Part shown: one piece after another, positions 48,901 to 62,063 of the stretch
How the letters are laid out: each line of letters begins with the position of its first letter
How positions within the stretch are numbered: the first letter of the stretch is position 1
DNA from: Rhynochetos jubatus
Lineage: Eukaryota; Chordata; Aves; Eurypygiformes; Rhynochetidae
DNA length: 64,000 bases
Assembly: GCA_027574665.1 (NCBI GenBank)
Contig: CM050650.1
Coordinates: 104,443,086-104,507,085 of the forward strand
Direction of reading: 5' to 3'
Translations under genes and position numbers: made by a program
The notes under the pieces: generated by a model
The model's input: only the letters and a program-made list of their open reading frames with translations
The model's database searches: none
Told to the model about the DNA's origin: nothing

Positions 48901-51839
48901 CTCTGAGCGGGAAGCTGGACTAAGATATTTCCAGAAATGCCATCCAAACTTAACACTTTTGTGATTTTGTGGCTCTATTATTATAATTTTGAAAACTGAC
49001 AAGTTAAAGGAGAATATTTTTTCAGTGGTGTGTCTTTTTTCCCATCCAGGGGTAAAATTATAAAAATGCCTGAACAAACATGTCATCCACAAAGTTCTTT
49101 GAGAACTGTAAATATTTTCATTGGTTACTATTTGTAGTAGGCAGCAGAATATATTAGTGAAAAATACTTCCTTGTTTGAACTCTGAATGATTTGATGCAG
49201 GCTGATTTAAGAACCTAAAATATATCACTTGCTCAAATGTGGAGATGACTGAGATTATTTGGTGAGGGTCTTTATCAGCAATGATGCTGTGAATTGGGAA
49301 AGCCTAAATATATTCTCACAAATTGCCCCATTGATTATCATCACCCATATGATGTTATGATTATAGAAAAATGGATGTTGTAAATCAGGACAGACCAGAA
49401 TAGTGTGAAAATCTTACAGTCATTGGTTTCATTAGACTTGCTCCAAGACAGTGAGTTTTCCTTCTTCAATGTGTAGGCAAGCATTTGGATTGAATTCTGA
49501 GAGTATAAGGACAAACCTTGACAGCTGAATTTGAGTTACCAATTTTCCCAGCTAGCTACCTTATTTCGTGCATGTTCAACTTTCAAAAAGTAGCCCACTA
49601 CAATTTGTTGTGAACGCTATACATAGCTGTCAAAAGATTATTTTTGTTCTCTATTAAAAATGGTTGTTATGATTATGTACTGATTACCTCAGCTAGTAAC
49701 ATGGGGTGCTTTTATTCAGCACTTTATCCAACAAAATGAAAATCCTATCCTAAGTGTTACCATTACTTTTTCACAGTATTGCATTTCAAAGTAACACATG
49801 TGGGTAGTATCCAGTATAAAGCATAAACTCAGGAAATGTGAAGAGTGAATAAAATTTAAAACTAGAATTTTATTGACAATAAGGAGAAGTATTAAGAGAA
49901 GCCATATAAATGTGTACAAACAGAATAGTAAAACTGCAGTACTCTTTCAGCAATGTAATACGCATCTTTCCCTCAGGACTTTAGGCAACATAAATTTGGG
50001 CCTATTCGTCCCAATAGCACTACACCTTAAAAAGTGCTAAGGGTCTGCTTTAATTTTAGTTGCTTAACTGAGGAGCTTTGCTGTTCAATGAAGAGAGGAA
50101 ATGACAGGTATTTCCAGAAGGTAATTCACTTGGATCTGATAGATTGAATTACTGAAGACATCTATTTCTTTTCATCATTGAGAGTGAAAGTCCTGGGTGA
50201 TTAGATAACGTAGACATCTTAGTTGAGTATCTAAATATAAGGAATCTAATGTGCTCCCAAATTGGCTTAGCTGTGGAGGTGAATTTTCTCCAGAACTAAA
50301 ATTGTTCCTCTAATTCTACCAGTGAAGGGTCAGAAAGAAATATAATCAGTGTGGATTTTTACCTGCATACATATTTGGGATGCCAATCTCAGTGGGTCTA
50401 GAAAAGGGAAAGGGTCTCGACCCCCAACCATTCCTCCTGCCAAACTGATTTAAGCAAAGGGCAGGGGAAGCCTGACAAAGGGCAGATCAGTTTACATTCT
50501 TTCTAGTGTCCAGAATCACAATGCCTTCTCTGTGGCTCCCAAGGACTGATGTAGCTCTACTCTGTCTCTATTTTCTGCACTGAAAAAATACCACAATTTT
50601 TCCTGTTGCTGGAGATAGGCAGGAAATATTTTTCCATGATGGGAAAATATAAATGAAAAAATATTGCTGTCTTGAATTATAGCTAACACTTCAAACCTTC
50701 ATTTAATATTTTCCAAGGAAAATGAGTATCCTGTCAGCTGAAATGTCTTTTTTCTCAAATCTTTAAATACGTTATTTTGTTCTGTACTTAAAAGAGTCTA
50801 TTACTCTTATTTGCTTACATTTAAAATCTGGAAGGGATATCAAACAGAGAAGACACATCTTTATCTATGACAATTTGAAAGTTATAAAGAAAAAGAAATC
50901 AAAGAAAGTAATAGTTATGATTGCCTTCCTTGTGAATATTTTTTGCTTTGACCATACACCATTTAAAATGAAAAAGTATTTTCTTAAAAAAATTATATTC
51001 TAGATTTACCTGGTCTTCTTTTCCTTTTGATTTCCTGTTCTTAAAAATCACACGATTAAGGTAAGTGAATCTCTGCAGTGATCAAATTGGATCTGCTAAC
51101 TATGCTGATCTCTAAGTTTTATTGTTGACTCTTTCAACACAAAGATGAGGCCTATTGTTGTTCTGCCTATATCCTGGTAATTCCAATACTGTCAGTATGG
51201 TAAATTTTAACTGCACAGAAATTCAGTACAAGAATAAAGAACAGAACAGATTAGCTCAATTGCATTTCAGAATTCGCTAGTGCCTCATTTCAATGATTCA
51301 GTTTTTGTGTTGTTTTTAAGCTTATTTTCCAGAAAGCATTCAGCAATTCACTGGTTGAAAGCTAGCTCTTGCATCTATGAAGTTTCATATGCTTGGTCTC
51401 CAGCTGTTTCAACAGTCCTAAATCACTATCCACTCTTAGAAGTTTAGACTAGGCTTCAAAACCCTAAATTCTATGACGTGTCATTAGCAAAGATAGGTGA
51501 AAGCTAGAGAAGTGTATGAATAACCAGCTGAATAACCAAGATATGAATCAACAACGGCAAGACTTCTGTACATCCTTAGTTACCTGAAAGCAGAGATAAG
51601 GATACATAAAGAGTCAATATAAACTGTAACTCAGACTCATGTAGGAAGTGAAAATAATCTTCACATTCACAAGTTGAAAAGTTGTACATAATTCTATAGT
51701 TCCTTCTGAATTCTTAGGTGTTTAAGAGTTTTCTTAAAATCTTGCACCAACAGGCAGCGCACACTTCAAAAAAAATTAGCCTTCTGTTGTGCGTGAAGAC
51801 AGTGTTACAGCAGGAGAAAGACATGAGGCCCAAATTGAT
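48901..51839. other. Intergenic DNA without recognised features
   Basis: AT-rich unique sequence. No gene or repeat copy is recognised in nearly 3 kb. Confidence 0.5.
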
Positions 51840-52299
51840 CATAGAATCACAGAATGGTTTGGGTTGGAAGGGACCTTAGAGATCATCTAGTTCCAATTCC
51901 CCTGCCATGGGCAGGGACACCCTCCACTAGACCAGGTTGCTCAAAGCCTCATCCAGCCTGGCCTTGAACACTTCCAGGGATGGGGCACCCACAGCTTCTC
52001 TAGGCAACCTGTTCCAGTGCCTCATCACCCTCTCTGTGAAGAATTTTTCCTTATATCTAATCTAAATCTCCCCGCTTTCAATTTAAACCCATTACTCCTT
52101 GTCCTGTCACTACAGGCCCCTGTAAAAATTTCCCCACACCTTCCTTGTAGGTCCCTTCAGGTACTGGAAGGTGCTATAAGGTCTCCTCAGAGCCTTTTCT
52201 TTTCTAGGTTGGACAAGTCAAACTCTCTCAGCCTGTCTTCACAGGAGAGGTGCTCCAGCCCTCTGATCATCTTTGTGGCCTTCCTCTAGACTCTCTCCA

Positions 52300-53406
52300 A
52301 TCACTCGATATCCTTCCTATGTTGAGGGCTCCAGAGCTGGATGCGGTATGGCAGGTGAGGTCTCACCAGAGCAGAGTAGAGGGGGAGAATCACCTCCCTC
52401 AACCTGCTGGCCACGCTTCTCTGGATACAGTCCAGGATACAGTTGCCTTTCTGGGCTGCCAGCACACACTGCTGGCTCATGTTCAGCTTCTCATCCACTA
52501 GTACCCCCAGGTCCTTCTCCTCAGGGCTGCTTTCGATCCATTCTCCACCCAGCCTGTACTTGTGCTTGGGATTGCCCTGACCCAGGTGCAGGACCTTGCA
52601 CTTGGCCTTGTTGAACTCCATGAGGTTGGCACAGGCCCACCTCTACAGCCTGTCAAGGTCCTTCTTGATGTCATCCCTTCCCTCCAGCGTGTTGACCAGA
52701 CAACACAGCTTGGTGTCATCGGCAAACTTGCTGAGGGTGCAGTCAATCCCACTGTCCATGTCACTTACAAAGATGTTAAACAGCACCAAATGCCACTCAT
52801 CACTGGACTCCACTCAAGACATCATGCCATTGACCACAACTTTCTGAATGCAACCATCCAACCAGATCCTTATCCACCAGGCGCTTCATCCATCAAATCC
52901 ATGTCTCACCAATTTAGAGACGAGGATGTCATGCAGGAGAGTGTCAAACACTTTCCACAAGTCCAGGTAAATGACACTGGTTGCCCTTTCTTTATCCACC
53001 AAGGCTGTGACCCCATCGTAGAAGGCCGCCATATTCATCAGACACGATCTGCCCTTGATGAAGGCATGTTGGCTGTCACCAATCAACTCCTTGTTTTCCA
53101 TGTGCCTTAGCATGGTTTCCAGGAGGATCTGCTCCATGATCTTGACAGGCACAGAGGAGAGACTGACTAGCTTGTAATTCCCTTGATCCTCCTTTTTTTA
53201 TTTTTGAAGATGGGGGTTTTGTTTCTCCTTTTCCAGTCAGTGGGAACTTCACCAGACCGCCACGACTTCTTGAATATGATGGATAGAGGTTTCGCAGCCT
53301 CATCCACCAGTTCTTTCAGGACCCGCAGATGTATTTCATCAGGTCCCGTGGGCTTGTGCACCTTCTGGTTCCTCAGGTGTTTCCAAACCTGATCCTCTCT
53401 AACCAT
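52300..53406 (-). pseudogene. CR1 ORF2 reverse transcriptase, inactivated
   Basis: Decayed RT domain of the same CR1. Visible pieces are GPDEIHLRVLKELVDEAAKP and SGEVPTDWKR (53406-53167), then [38 protein letters not shown] and [20 protein letters not shown] (53152-52886), then the FADD box and [20 protein letters not shown] to 52301. The PQGSVLGP segment is deleted in frame (about 52789), and TGA and TAG stops lie on either side of it. Confidence 0.9.
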
Positions 53407-53719
53407 GGGTGACTCTCAATTCTCCAAGTCCTTGCCCTTGTTTTCTGTGTCTCTGGTTATGGCTTGTGCCCTTACCAGTGAAGACCGAGGCAAAAAAAAA
53501 TCATTGAGCACCTCAGCCTTCTTCCATATCCTGGGAAACCAGCTCTCCCATTTCCTTCTTGAGAGGGCTCACATTTTTGCTCATCTTCCTTTTATCCCCT
53601 ATGTACGTATAGAAGCCTTTCTGGTTGGCCTTCATGACCCTGGCCAGGTTTAATTCTGTCAGGGCTTTGGCTTTCCAAACCTGATCCTTGACTTCTCAGG
53701 CAATTTCTCTATAATCCTC

Positions 53720-54568
53720 CTAGGCTCCCTGTCCTGGCTTCCACCCACTGTAGGCTTCTTTTTTTTGTTTTACTTTGTCCAGGAGCTGCTTGTTCATCCA
53801 CGTAGGCCTCCGGGAACTTTTACCCAACTTCCTCTTCATTGGGATGCATTGTTTCTGGGCTTGGAGGAGAAGTTCCTTGAATGCTTGCCAGTTTTCTTGG
53901 GCCCCTCTTCCCTCCAGGGCTTCTTCCCATGGAACTCTGCCAATCAATTCCCTGAAGAGGCCAAAGTCTGCCCTCCTGAATTCCAGGGTAGCGAACTTGC
54001 TGCTCACCTCCGTAAGGATCTCAAACACCACCATTTCATGGTTGGTGCAGCCAAGGCTGCCCTCGAGCTTCACATTCCCCACCAGCCCCTTCCTGTTGGT
54101 GAGAACAAGATCCAGCATGGCACCCCTCCTTGTCAGCTCCTCCATCACTTGGAGAAGGAAGTTGTCATCAATACATTCCAGTAGCCTCTTGACTTGCTTG
54201 TGCCCTGCTGTGTTGTCCCACCAACAGATATCGGGGTGGTTGAAGTTGCCCATGAGGACCAGGGTTTATGACTGCCAGGCTGCTGCTATCTGCCTGTAAA
54301 GGACCTCATCCACTTGCTCATCCTGGCCAGGTGGCCTGTAGGAAACTCCGACTAGAGTATCACCTCTCCCTGCCCTCCCTTTAATCCTGATCCATAAACT
54401 CTTGGTCAGCTCCTCATCCATCCCCAGGTGGAGTTCCATGCACTCCAGCCAATCTCTGACGTAGAGAGCAACACCCCCTCCACTTCTCTCCTGCCTGTCC
54501 TTCCTAAAGAGCCTGTACCCTTCCATTCTGACACTCCAGTCATAGGAGCCATCCCACCACGTCTCCAC
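53720..54568 (-). pseudogene. CR1 ORF2 endonuclease domain, inactivated
   Basis: This is the AP-endonuclease-like (EEP) domain of CR1 ORF2. Its role in active copies is to nick target DNA for primed reverse transcription. Two overlapping frames cover it. The first (54568-54266) has ETWWDGSYDWSV, GGGVALYVRDWLE and GVSYRPPGQDEQVDE. The second (54253-53720) has GNFNHPDICWWDN, RRGAMLDLVLTNRKGLVG and GSLGCTNHEMV. The usual GDFN motif reads GNFN here (GAC to AAC), which removes a metal-binding acidic residue. A frame change separates the two parts. Confidence 0.88.
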
Positions 54569-54795
54569 AATGCCAAAGAGGTCATAGCCCCTAATGCAGG
54601 TGCACGCCTCTAACTTCTCTTATTTCCCATGCTCCATCCGTTTGCATAGAGGCATTTAAAATGGGCTCCCGGTGAAGTTGGCTTGCTGGCTGGAGCAGCT
54701 GGAATTCTCTCATTTTGTTTGCCAGGTACTCTCCTGGTGACCTGTAATTCTTCTCCAGGCTCTGGGCACCTGTTGGTGGATTTCTTGTCTCATCC

Positions 54796-56966
54796 ATATT
54801 ATGAGTCTCTTAGAAGTTCTGAATAGATCTGGTAGAAGAGATACGATGCTAAACATGCTTTGTAGCTCATGTCTCCCCTTTACACTTCCTGACAGCTCTT
54901 TACGCTTATTTAGTAAAGAGGGAAGAGGATTAAAATCTTAGGAAATGTGGTGTATCAGTACCCTGAAGAAAAAGAGCAACAGCGTAGCAGGCAGGATCTT
55001 CGGGATTATCAGCAATGAGGGAATAGATACTGGTTTCTGCCTAGCAGAAACATCCCTTTTATTAATTCAAAACAGACTATTCAACTTTGGATCATCTTAT
55101 GAACAAAATCCTTAAGCAAGATTTTGTCTTGTATGGCATTCACCTGTTCTTGTCTTGATGAATGTTGTCCTTCTGCACTGACAATTTTCAGCCAGAATGG
55201 ATGCAGAACTCTTTCTAATAAGTGTGAGTCAGATGTAACTACTTAAGACATATGATATGTCTATTATGCCCTTTGCTGAGTACTGACAGATGCACGCATG
55301 CTGGACTGAATCTGTTTTATTCTAGTCTTGGACAGCTTTCAAGCAAAATGTCCTTTCTTTTACAAACAGCTCCTTTGACTTTTTGAAACTTAATGAAACT
55401 GTAAGAACATCTTCAGCATTTCCTGACTTCTCTGAATTTAAATCAGTATTTTATTTTAAATATTTTAACTAAAAATCATGCATAATATTTCATTTATGTT
55501 AGTCTTGTTTTTCTTGCTCCTACTTTCAGGAAGAGAACCGTTACTTTTCGGAAGTGGAATCTTTCTCAAGATTTGAAAGTAATTTATTTATTTATTTTTT
55601 CTATATACAAGTTCATGAGGTATCATGGGAAAAACATACATTGAATTGGAGTGCTACAAAATGGCAAAAAGTATAAACGGATTTTTTAAGGAAATAATTT
55701 CCTTAAAATTCCCTTAATTACTTTTACATCACCCTATTTAATTTTATGCACACACTGAAAAAAATTTATCACACTAGTAACAATAAGCTACCAAAGGAAG
55801 GCAAGTAATGGATGAAGAATTAAAATGTCCACCAAGTAGAACAGATTTTCTAATTAGTCAGTCCAAGACCCTTCCCTTTACTTCCTGAAGAACATATGGA
55901 CAAATGTCTCAATTCATTCTCAAACTTTAACTGTTGGTGGTATAGTTGTTTTTCTTTCTGCATCATCTGTTTCAAATCATCTGCAAACCTAGGTCACCTA
56001 GGAGGCAAACCAGAAACAGAACAAATTTACTCTTAAGATTTAAACATCTATGGTTTGGTCTTCTACCATTGAAACCAACTGGAGTTTTGTTTTTGACTTG
56101 GACAAACTACCTTCTTTGACGGAAATCTGTCATGTACATTTCTAGTATCAGGGGTTATATGAGTTATGGCCCAGTGGAAATTTGAACTAATGATCTTTCA
56201 GATTCTTATTTCTTTTGCTCTGCCTATCAGATGATAGGACCACATTTGTTTAGTTTAGAGATTATGGTCCAGATCCTCAAGTGGCATATGAACCAACAAA
56301 TACAAATACAAAACCTTAGAATTTATACTTTATTTCCAATGTAAAGGGCTGAAATTCTGGCCCTGTTTCAGCTTCCACTAGACATTCTTTCACAAAGAAA
56401 CTAGGTTCACTATCCTCTAGCTTCTAGACATAGTTGAAGGAAATTAGAAAGAACATATGTGTGGTGTTTAAGGATCATATTGCTCCATTCGATTTCATGG
56501 GTCAAAAATGAATGAGCACTCTGCAATTTACAGCTGAACCAGGAGGAGAAATCACACGGAAGACATATTTTGCAATGAACAACCTCCTCATTGGCAGTCC
56601 AACACAGAGGCTAAAATTCAAGTAAACTTCATATATAGGGATACTCTGTTCCTCTATGTGTTTTATGACCGAGACAGAAGAGAACTGTCTGTAGTTTTCA
56701 TCAAATGCTAAAGGCATAAAATGTGCCTCTATGTAGTAACACTCAGATGCATTGGAGATTTGTGAAGATATATTACGGTAGGTGTGGATCTATCTGCCCT
56801 GGCCTTTGCCAGCCCATCTTGGTCCAAGCCATCTTGAAAGATACACATATGGTAAGGCACAGGATCAGTTCAGGGAACCTGTGTTCCATTTAACCATATC
56901 CATAATACAGTCCAAAGGTCAAATGTGTAGTCCAAGATCTTCCCGAAGGGTGATGGGAGCTCTGTG
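54796..56966. other. Intergenic DNA without recognised genes
   Basis: AT-rich unique sequence. It includes the palindrome at 55684-55708. No gene or mobile element is recognised. Confidence 0.5.
55684..55708. repeat. 25-bp near-perfect palindrome
   Basis: Arms TTTTAAGGAAAT and ATTTCCTTAAAA are separated by a single base. There is no flanking duplication or T-run that would suggest a terminator. Confidence 0.85.
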
Positions 56967-56999
56967 CTTTTTCTTTCTTTCTTTTTTTTTTTTTTTTTT
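56967..56999 (+). repeat. CTTT/poly-T tract
   Basis: A few CTTT units run into nineteen T, ending at 56999, right before the 5' end of the CR1 at 57001. Confidence 0.9.
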
Positions 57000-57000
57000 A

Positions 57001-57669
57001 TGGTTGAAAAGCTGAACATGAGCTGGCAGTATGTGCTGTCAGCCCAGAAAGGCAACCGCATCCTGGGCTGCATCCAGAGAAGTGTGGCCAGCAGGTCGAG
57101 GGAGATGATTCTCTTTCTCTACTCTACTGTTATGAGACCCCACCTGGAGTACTACATCCAGTTTTGGAGCCCTCAGCGCAAGAAGGACATGGACGTGTTG
57201 GAGCAGGTCAAAAGGAGGGTCACAAAAATAGTCAGAGGGATGAAACACCTCTCCTATGAAGAAAGGCTGAGAGAGTTGGGGTCATTCAGCCTGGAGCAGA
57301 GAAGGCTGTGGGGAGACATTGTTGTGCCTTTCAATACTTAAAGAAGGTTATAAGAAAGATGGGGACTAACATTTTAGTGGGGCCAGTTGAGATAAGACAA
57401 GGGGCAATGGTTTTAAACGGAAAGAGGGTAGACTTAGACTAGACATAAGGAAGAAATTTTTCACAATGACATTGATAAGGCACTGGAATAAGTTGTCCAA
57501 AGTATTGGTAGATGTCCCATCCCCAGAACCATTCAAGGTCAGGCTGGACAGGGCTCTGAGCGACCTGATTTAGTTGATGTTCCTGCTTATTGCAGGGGAG
57601 GTGGACTAGATGACTTTAAAGGTCCCTTCCAACCCACACTGTTCTATGGTTCTATGGTTCTATGGTTCT
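57001..57669 (+). mobile_element. CR1 LINE 3' part with three perfect tail repeats
   Basis: It encodes [75 protein letters not shown], then the 3' untranslated end. The tail has three exact TTCTATGG units plus TTCT (57642-57669). The frame is open to about 57341. It is the best preserved 3' end in the window. Confidence 0.95.
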
Positions 57670-60600
57670 AAAACCTAGAAATATCATAGGGACATTTATC
57701 CAATGGATACTTGCACCAGCACATACAGAAACAATGGAAAATTTTATTGTCAAAATTAATTTTTGGCTATGTGCTTTAAATGTTGCTAATTCCTTGTTAC
57801 TTGTGCTCTCTGACACCTTAATATAAATGGTTTTTGTTTGGTTGTTGTTGGGTTTTTTTTCTTTTTTGTTCTATTATATGCACAGAATTTTGTACTCCTT
57901 GAGAATAAGAAAACATTTACTACCTTTGGCCTTTAGAGCAAGGGTTTCATTTTCCCAGGTGCTTGCATGAATACCCATCTGGTTTTGTTTTGTAATTTTA
58001 CAAAGAACTCATAGATTTTGAACCTGACCCTTCCTCCTGCTGACAAAATTTGGCAGAAGTGGTCTAGTGATATAATACAGAAATGCAACTCTGAGTTGTG
58101 CCTCTCCCTGTGATGTAATGTACCTAGAGTGACCTTACAGAAAGTGACTCATAATATAGATTTGTCACAGACTTAAAGAAAAAAAATACTGCTTTTATCT
58201 GAAGGGAAGTAGAAACAAGTAATTGTATTGCAAGTGCAACCATCTTCCTACACTGAAGAGGGACAATAAAAATTAGACTGCCAGCTTTGCTTTATCAAGA
58301 GAGGAAGCTTCAGTCATTTTATTTCATTTGTAGCAAAGTGTGATCTTTAAGCAGGTTATTTGGTGTTTCAACAGAAGATGTTGCTCTGTTGTATGTACAG
58401 TGAACTGAAGGATGGGGTTAGTATCAGAGGCAGAGGAAGAAAATGCATTACTGGGAGGTAAGGAGGAGGATATGGAAATAAATACCCAATATTCAGGAGA
58501 ATAAAAGGTAATAACTCTCACCCTAAAAACATCCGTGGAAATTGGGCAATATGAAAGTGAAGAAAACATTAATAATTATATCATTAAAATTTTGAGTGCT
58601 TAATATGATTGATTATTGATCACTGAATGACGAAAAAAAGTAAGTCATTCAACTGAAGACACAATCCAGAACCAGAATTTCAGAGGGAAAGCTCTGAGTG
58701 CAATTTCCTTTACAGTAATTTATTTTTGTATAATTTTTGGGGTGGTTTAAATTACTTATATAGATAAAAAAGAGGTAAACATATGTAGAAGTACAGACCA
58801 AGAAGCATATGTGTGGAAAACTAGACCACAGTATAAATGAAAATAAAGACAGATTAGATGATATAGAATGTTAATTTTGAAACAAAAAAATACTTACATA
58901 CTTATGTAAGTGCTGTATTCCATTAAATCCTCTGCTACAAGATCACAGTAACTCAAAGTATCGATGATAAGGCTGACTCAACATGCTATCTCCTCTTCCT
59001 TAGGCTACTGCATTATACTTAATCTTTAATTACATTGGAGCATACTATTTTTCTAGAAAATATTGTGTATCACACACCATGTCTGTGGTTATAGTCACGC
59101 ATGTTCAAGAAGCATACAAAAATGCTTCCTAAGTTATTTCTTAAAACGAGCATGAAAGTAATTTGTAAGCAAGATAAGACCAGCAGTCCTCCATAGGTAC
59201 ACTGCTGCCAATGACCACTTTAGTTTTTGTCAAGGTCTTTGGATTTCCTTTATCCTGGTGATGATACCAGTCTTCTCTATTTCCATTTCCCTGTTCAGTT
59301 TTTCTACATAACTCAAATTTCTTTATCTTTCCCTAGTTGGAACCACAATATGACCTACACCCTATTCTCCTCAGTCTCCTTCACTATATATACACTTATG
59401 AGCACTGGAGTTGTCTGTACTAATTGAGCTGAATTGCTTGAAGCTGAAAAGACATAGAAATTTGATGTACATGTAATGGGAAAACAGAATTGCACTGAAT
59501 GCTGAGAATCTCAGTTTTTGGTGGGTGGATCTGTGGAGTTCTGAAGTAGTGGATCACGTGGAAGCAAGATTAATTGCTGAGAACTGAAACCTGGTTTTAA
59601 TGTCCCTGAAGAAGGCTTCCCAAGCTGCTGTACGTGTGAATATAGTTTCTTCAGCCAGAATAGCTTTTCTTTGGACATTTTGATGGACTGATACATGGTT
59701 GGGATTCTCCAAATCCTGAATGACAAACTGTGAGTAGAGTTAGTGAAAGACAGAAGACAATGCTAGAAGTAATTGTTTAAAAGTTTATTTTTCATCAGTG
59801 TCAGTTTTTCAAATGATGCATCATGAAACCTCACAAACAGCTATATGATCTGGTTGTGAGACAGTACAGGGGTAGGAAGGAACAGCTGGTAAGAGTGGAG
59901 GGAGGGAGGGGTATGTTATCTGCATGCACTAACCCTACTGCTGAAGGAAATTGGATTTAACCATACCTTGGGACTTCTTAGAGTGGGCAGCTTCCCTAAC
60001 AATGGACATGCTGATTTACTCATTGCCGCATTTCCTGAGTTTATTCTGTCCCAATCTTTTTCCACTTACTAATGGTTTCAAGATTCAGCTTAGGAATAAG
60101 GAAGCATTGCTTATCAAAAATAGCCACAGAAGGTAATTTGTTGCCCAAACTCCTGGTGAGGGAATCTGAGACTTTTTACATTTGCTGAAGAATCACAATT
60201 CATAATAAAGTAATTTTTTTGTTTATTTTGCTTGTTTGTTTTATAATTGCAGTCTTGAAGCACTAATGAGGAACCAGATGATGGAATATACAAGACCACT
60301 GACCAGTTACGGTATAATTATGTCATTCCAAATGACTTCTAAAAATTGGAAAATTGAACATACTTCACCATTTTCTGTTTATGTTTGTAGTTCTAACAAA
60401 TTACATGACACCTTTATTCAAATTTTCGGTCAAATTAAATATAAATTGGAGTTGCTTTACTGGAAACAGAAGCCTCTTCCTTATGTTATCATAAAGCAAT
60501 TACCAGCTGTAAGCTCTGAATTTATACTTTTTACATAGAAACTCTGTGTTTAGTGATTTAAAGATGTAAGTACTTGGTAAAATTTGCTGAAAAGACTATT

Positions 60601-61173
60601 CTTGGAGACATCACAAGCACCTTGGAGAACTCATAATGATTTTGATAAACTGGAGAAGTGGTCTGTAACAGTAAGAGGAAACCCAGTACAAAGAGACTAT
60701 TGATAAGAAAAAAGTCATATACAAAATATAGACTAATAAATATAAAATACAGGATAACAACTCCTGCTTTTTTAAGAAAATGAATGTTATAAATGAAAGA
60801 GAAGGACAGAAGGCAGGTTTTGTAACTGGACTTACAAGTGAAGTGAACGATAAGCTTTACTAATAACAAAATAGCAATGCTAGAAATGAGTTTTTAGGAA
60901 CCATAACCTCCACCCTGTTATTTCTCAAACTAAAGCTTTTCAGAAATCTCTAATGAAATGCAGAATGAATTGGATTGTAAAATGGGTCTAAATTGGACAT
61001 AAAAGATCTACCTTTTTTTTTTTTTTTTTTTTTTTTTTTGTCTTTTTTGTCACAAGGAGAAGTATTTATATTCCAATCAGGATTTCACAGATAAATCTTT
61101 GTGGGAATATTTTTTTATTAGATGATTTCTCATCTGTCATCTAAATCTTAAGATGAATAAGGCTCACATAAAA
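57670..61173. other. Intergenic DNA without recognised genes
   Basis: AT-rich sequence. Open frames up to about 100 codons (60236-60538, 60558-60869) are AT-rich and lack motifs. A T tract is listed separately. Confidence 0.5.
61013..61039 (+). repeat. Poly-T tract
   Basis: Twenty-seven consecutive T, followed by GTCTTTTTTG. It lies about 135 bases before solo LTR C. Confidence 0.9.
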
Positions 61174-62063
61174 TGGCGAGTTAGTCTTGGCTAGCAGCCA
61201 AACTCCCGCCCAGCTGCTCACTCACTTCCCATCCTCAGTGGGATGGGGGAAGAAAATAGGATGAGAAAGCTTGTGGGTTGAGATAAATTCAGGGAGATCA
61301 CTTACCAATGACCATTACAGACAAAACAGACTTGACTTTGGGAAAAATAATTTAATTTGTTGCCAAATAAGACGGATTCAGGTAGAGTGAAACATACATT
61401 AAACTAACACTTTTCCTCCCCCCTCTCCCTCCTCTAGCAGCCCCCTGAGAGGTACAGGGGAGATAGGGAACAGTGGTCAGAACACAGTGCTTCCTTGCTG
61501 CTGCTCCTTCCTCCTTACACTTTTCCCCACACCAGCGTGGGTCCTGTACACAGGCTGCAGTGGTCCAGGATGTCTCCTCTGGTGTGGGGTCCCCATGGGC
61601 CTCAGTTCTTTCAGAGAATGTCCCTCTGCTCCAGCATGGGGGGTTCTCCATGTGCTGCAGTGTGGCTACCTGCTCCACTGTGGGCTCTTCACAGGCTGCA
61701 GGGGAATGTCTGCTCTGGTGCCTGCAGCACCTCTTCCTCTTCTTTCTGCTCTCACCTTGCTGTTCACAGGGTTGTTTCTCTCACTTTTTGTTCTCTCCTC
61801 CTCCCATACATGTACATATGTACACACATACACAAGTTCACATACAACAACTTCTGTAATAACCACTACAACAAGCTCAAATAAGATTGTCTTGCTATTT
61901 TTATATTCTTTACCTTTTATCCTCCGTACTTCTCTATGTAAAATATATATACAGTTCATGGAAGACAATGTTATCTTTAGGTCTGTTACTGGGTCTACTC
62001 AGGAACTGTGCAGAGAATACGACCTTTAAGGCAAGGAAATAATAGTTGACTGGTTTCAACACA
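61174..62063 (-). mobile_element. Solo LTR C, ERVL-type, with TAAAA target duplication
   Basis: This 890-base LTR starts TGGCGAG and ends TTTCAACACA on the plus strand. The 5-bp flanks TAAAA (61169-61173 and 62064-62068) match exactly. The interior contains the same CACACCAGCGTGGGTCC-type and CTGCTCCAGCATGGGG modules as LTRs A and B, and its left terminus matches the reverse complement of the end of LTR A. No internal viral sequence remains. Overlapping frames up to 180 codons (61487-62029) are not genes. Confidence 0.87.

Larger units (their letters stand above)
51840..54795 (-). mobile_element. Long CR1 LINE, 5'-truncated
   Basis: At about 2.95 kb this is the longest CR1 here. In order on the minus strand it holds the endonuclease domain (54568 to 53720), the linker, the reverse transcriptase (about 53406 to 52300), the C-terminal region and the 3' untranslated end with AGGTCCCTTCCAACCCAAAC and one ATTCTATGAT unit at 51840. 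The 5' truncation is near 54795, in the first part of ORF2, and ORF1 is absent. Many stops and frame shifts make it inactive. Confidence 0.95.

Noticed and set aside
61473-62029. Overlapping frames up to 180 codons
   Set aside because: They lie inside solo LTR C in three frames at once and have no viral or cellular domain.
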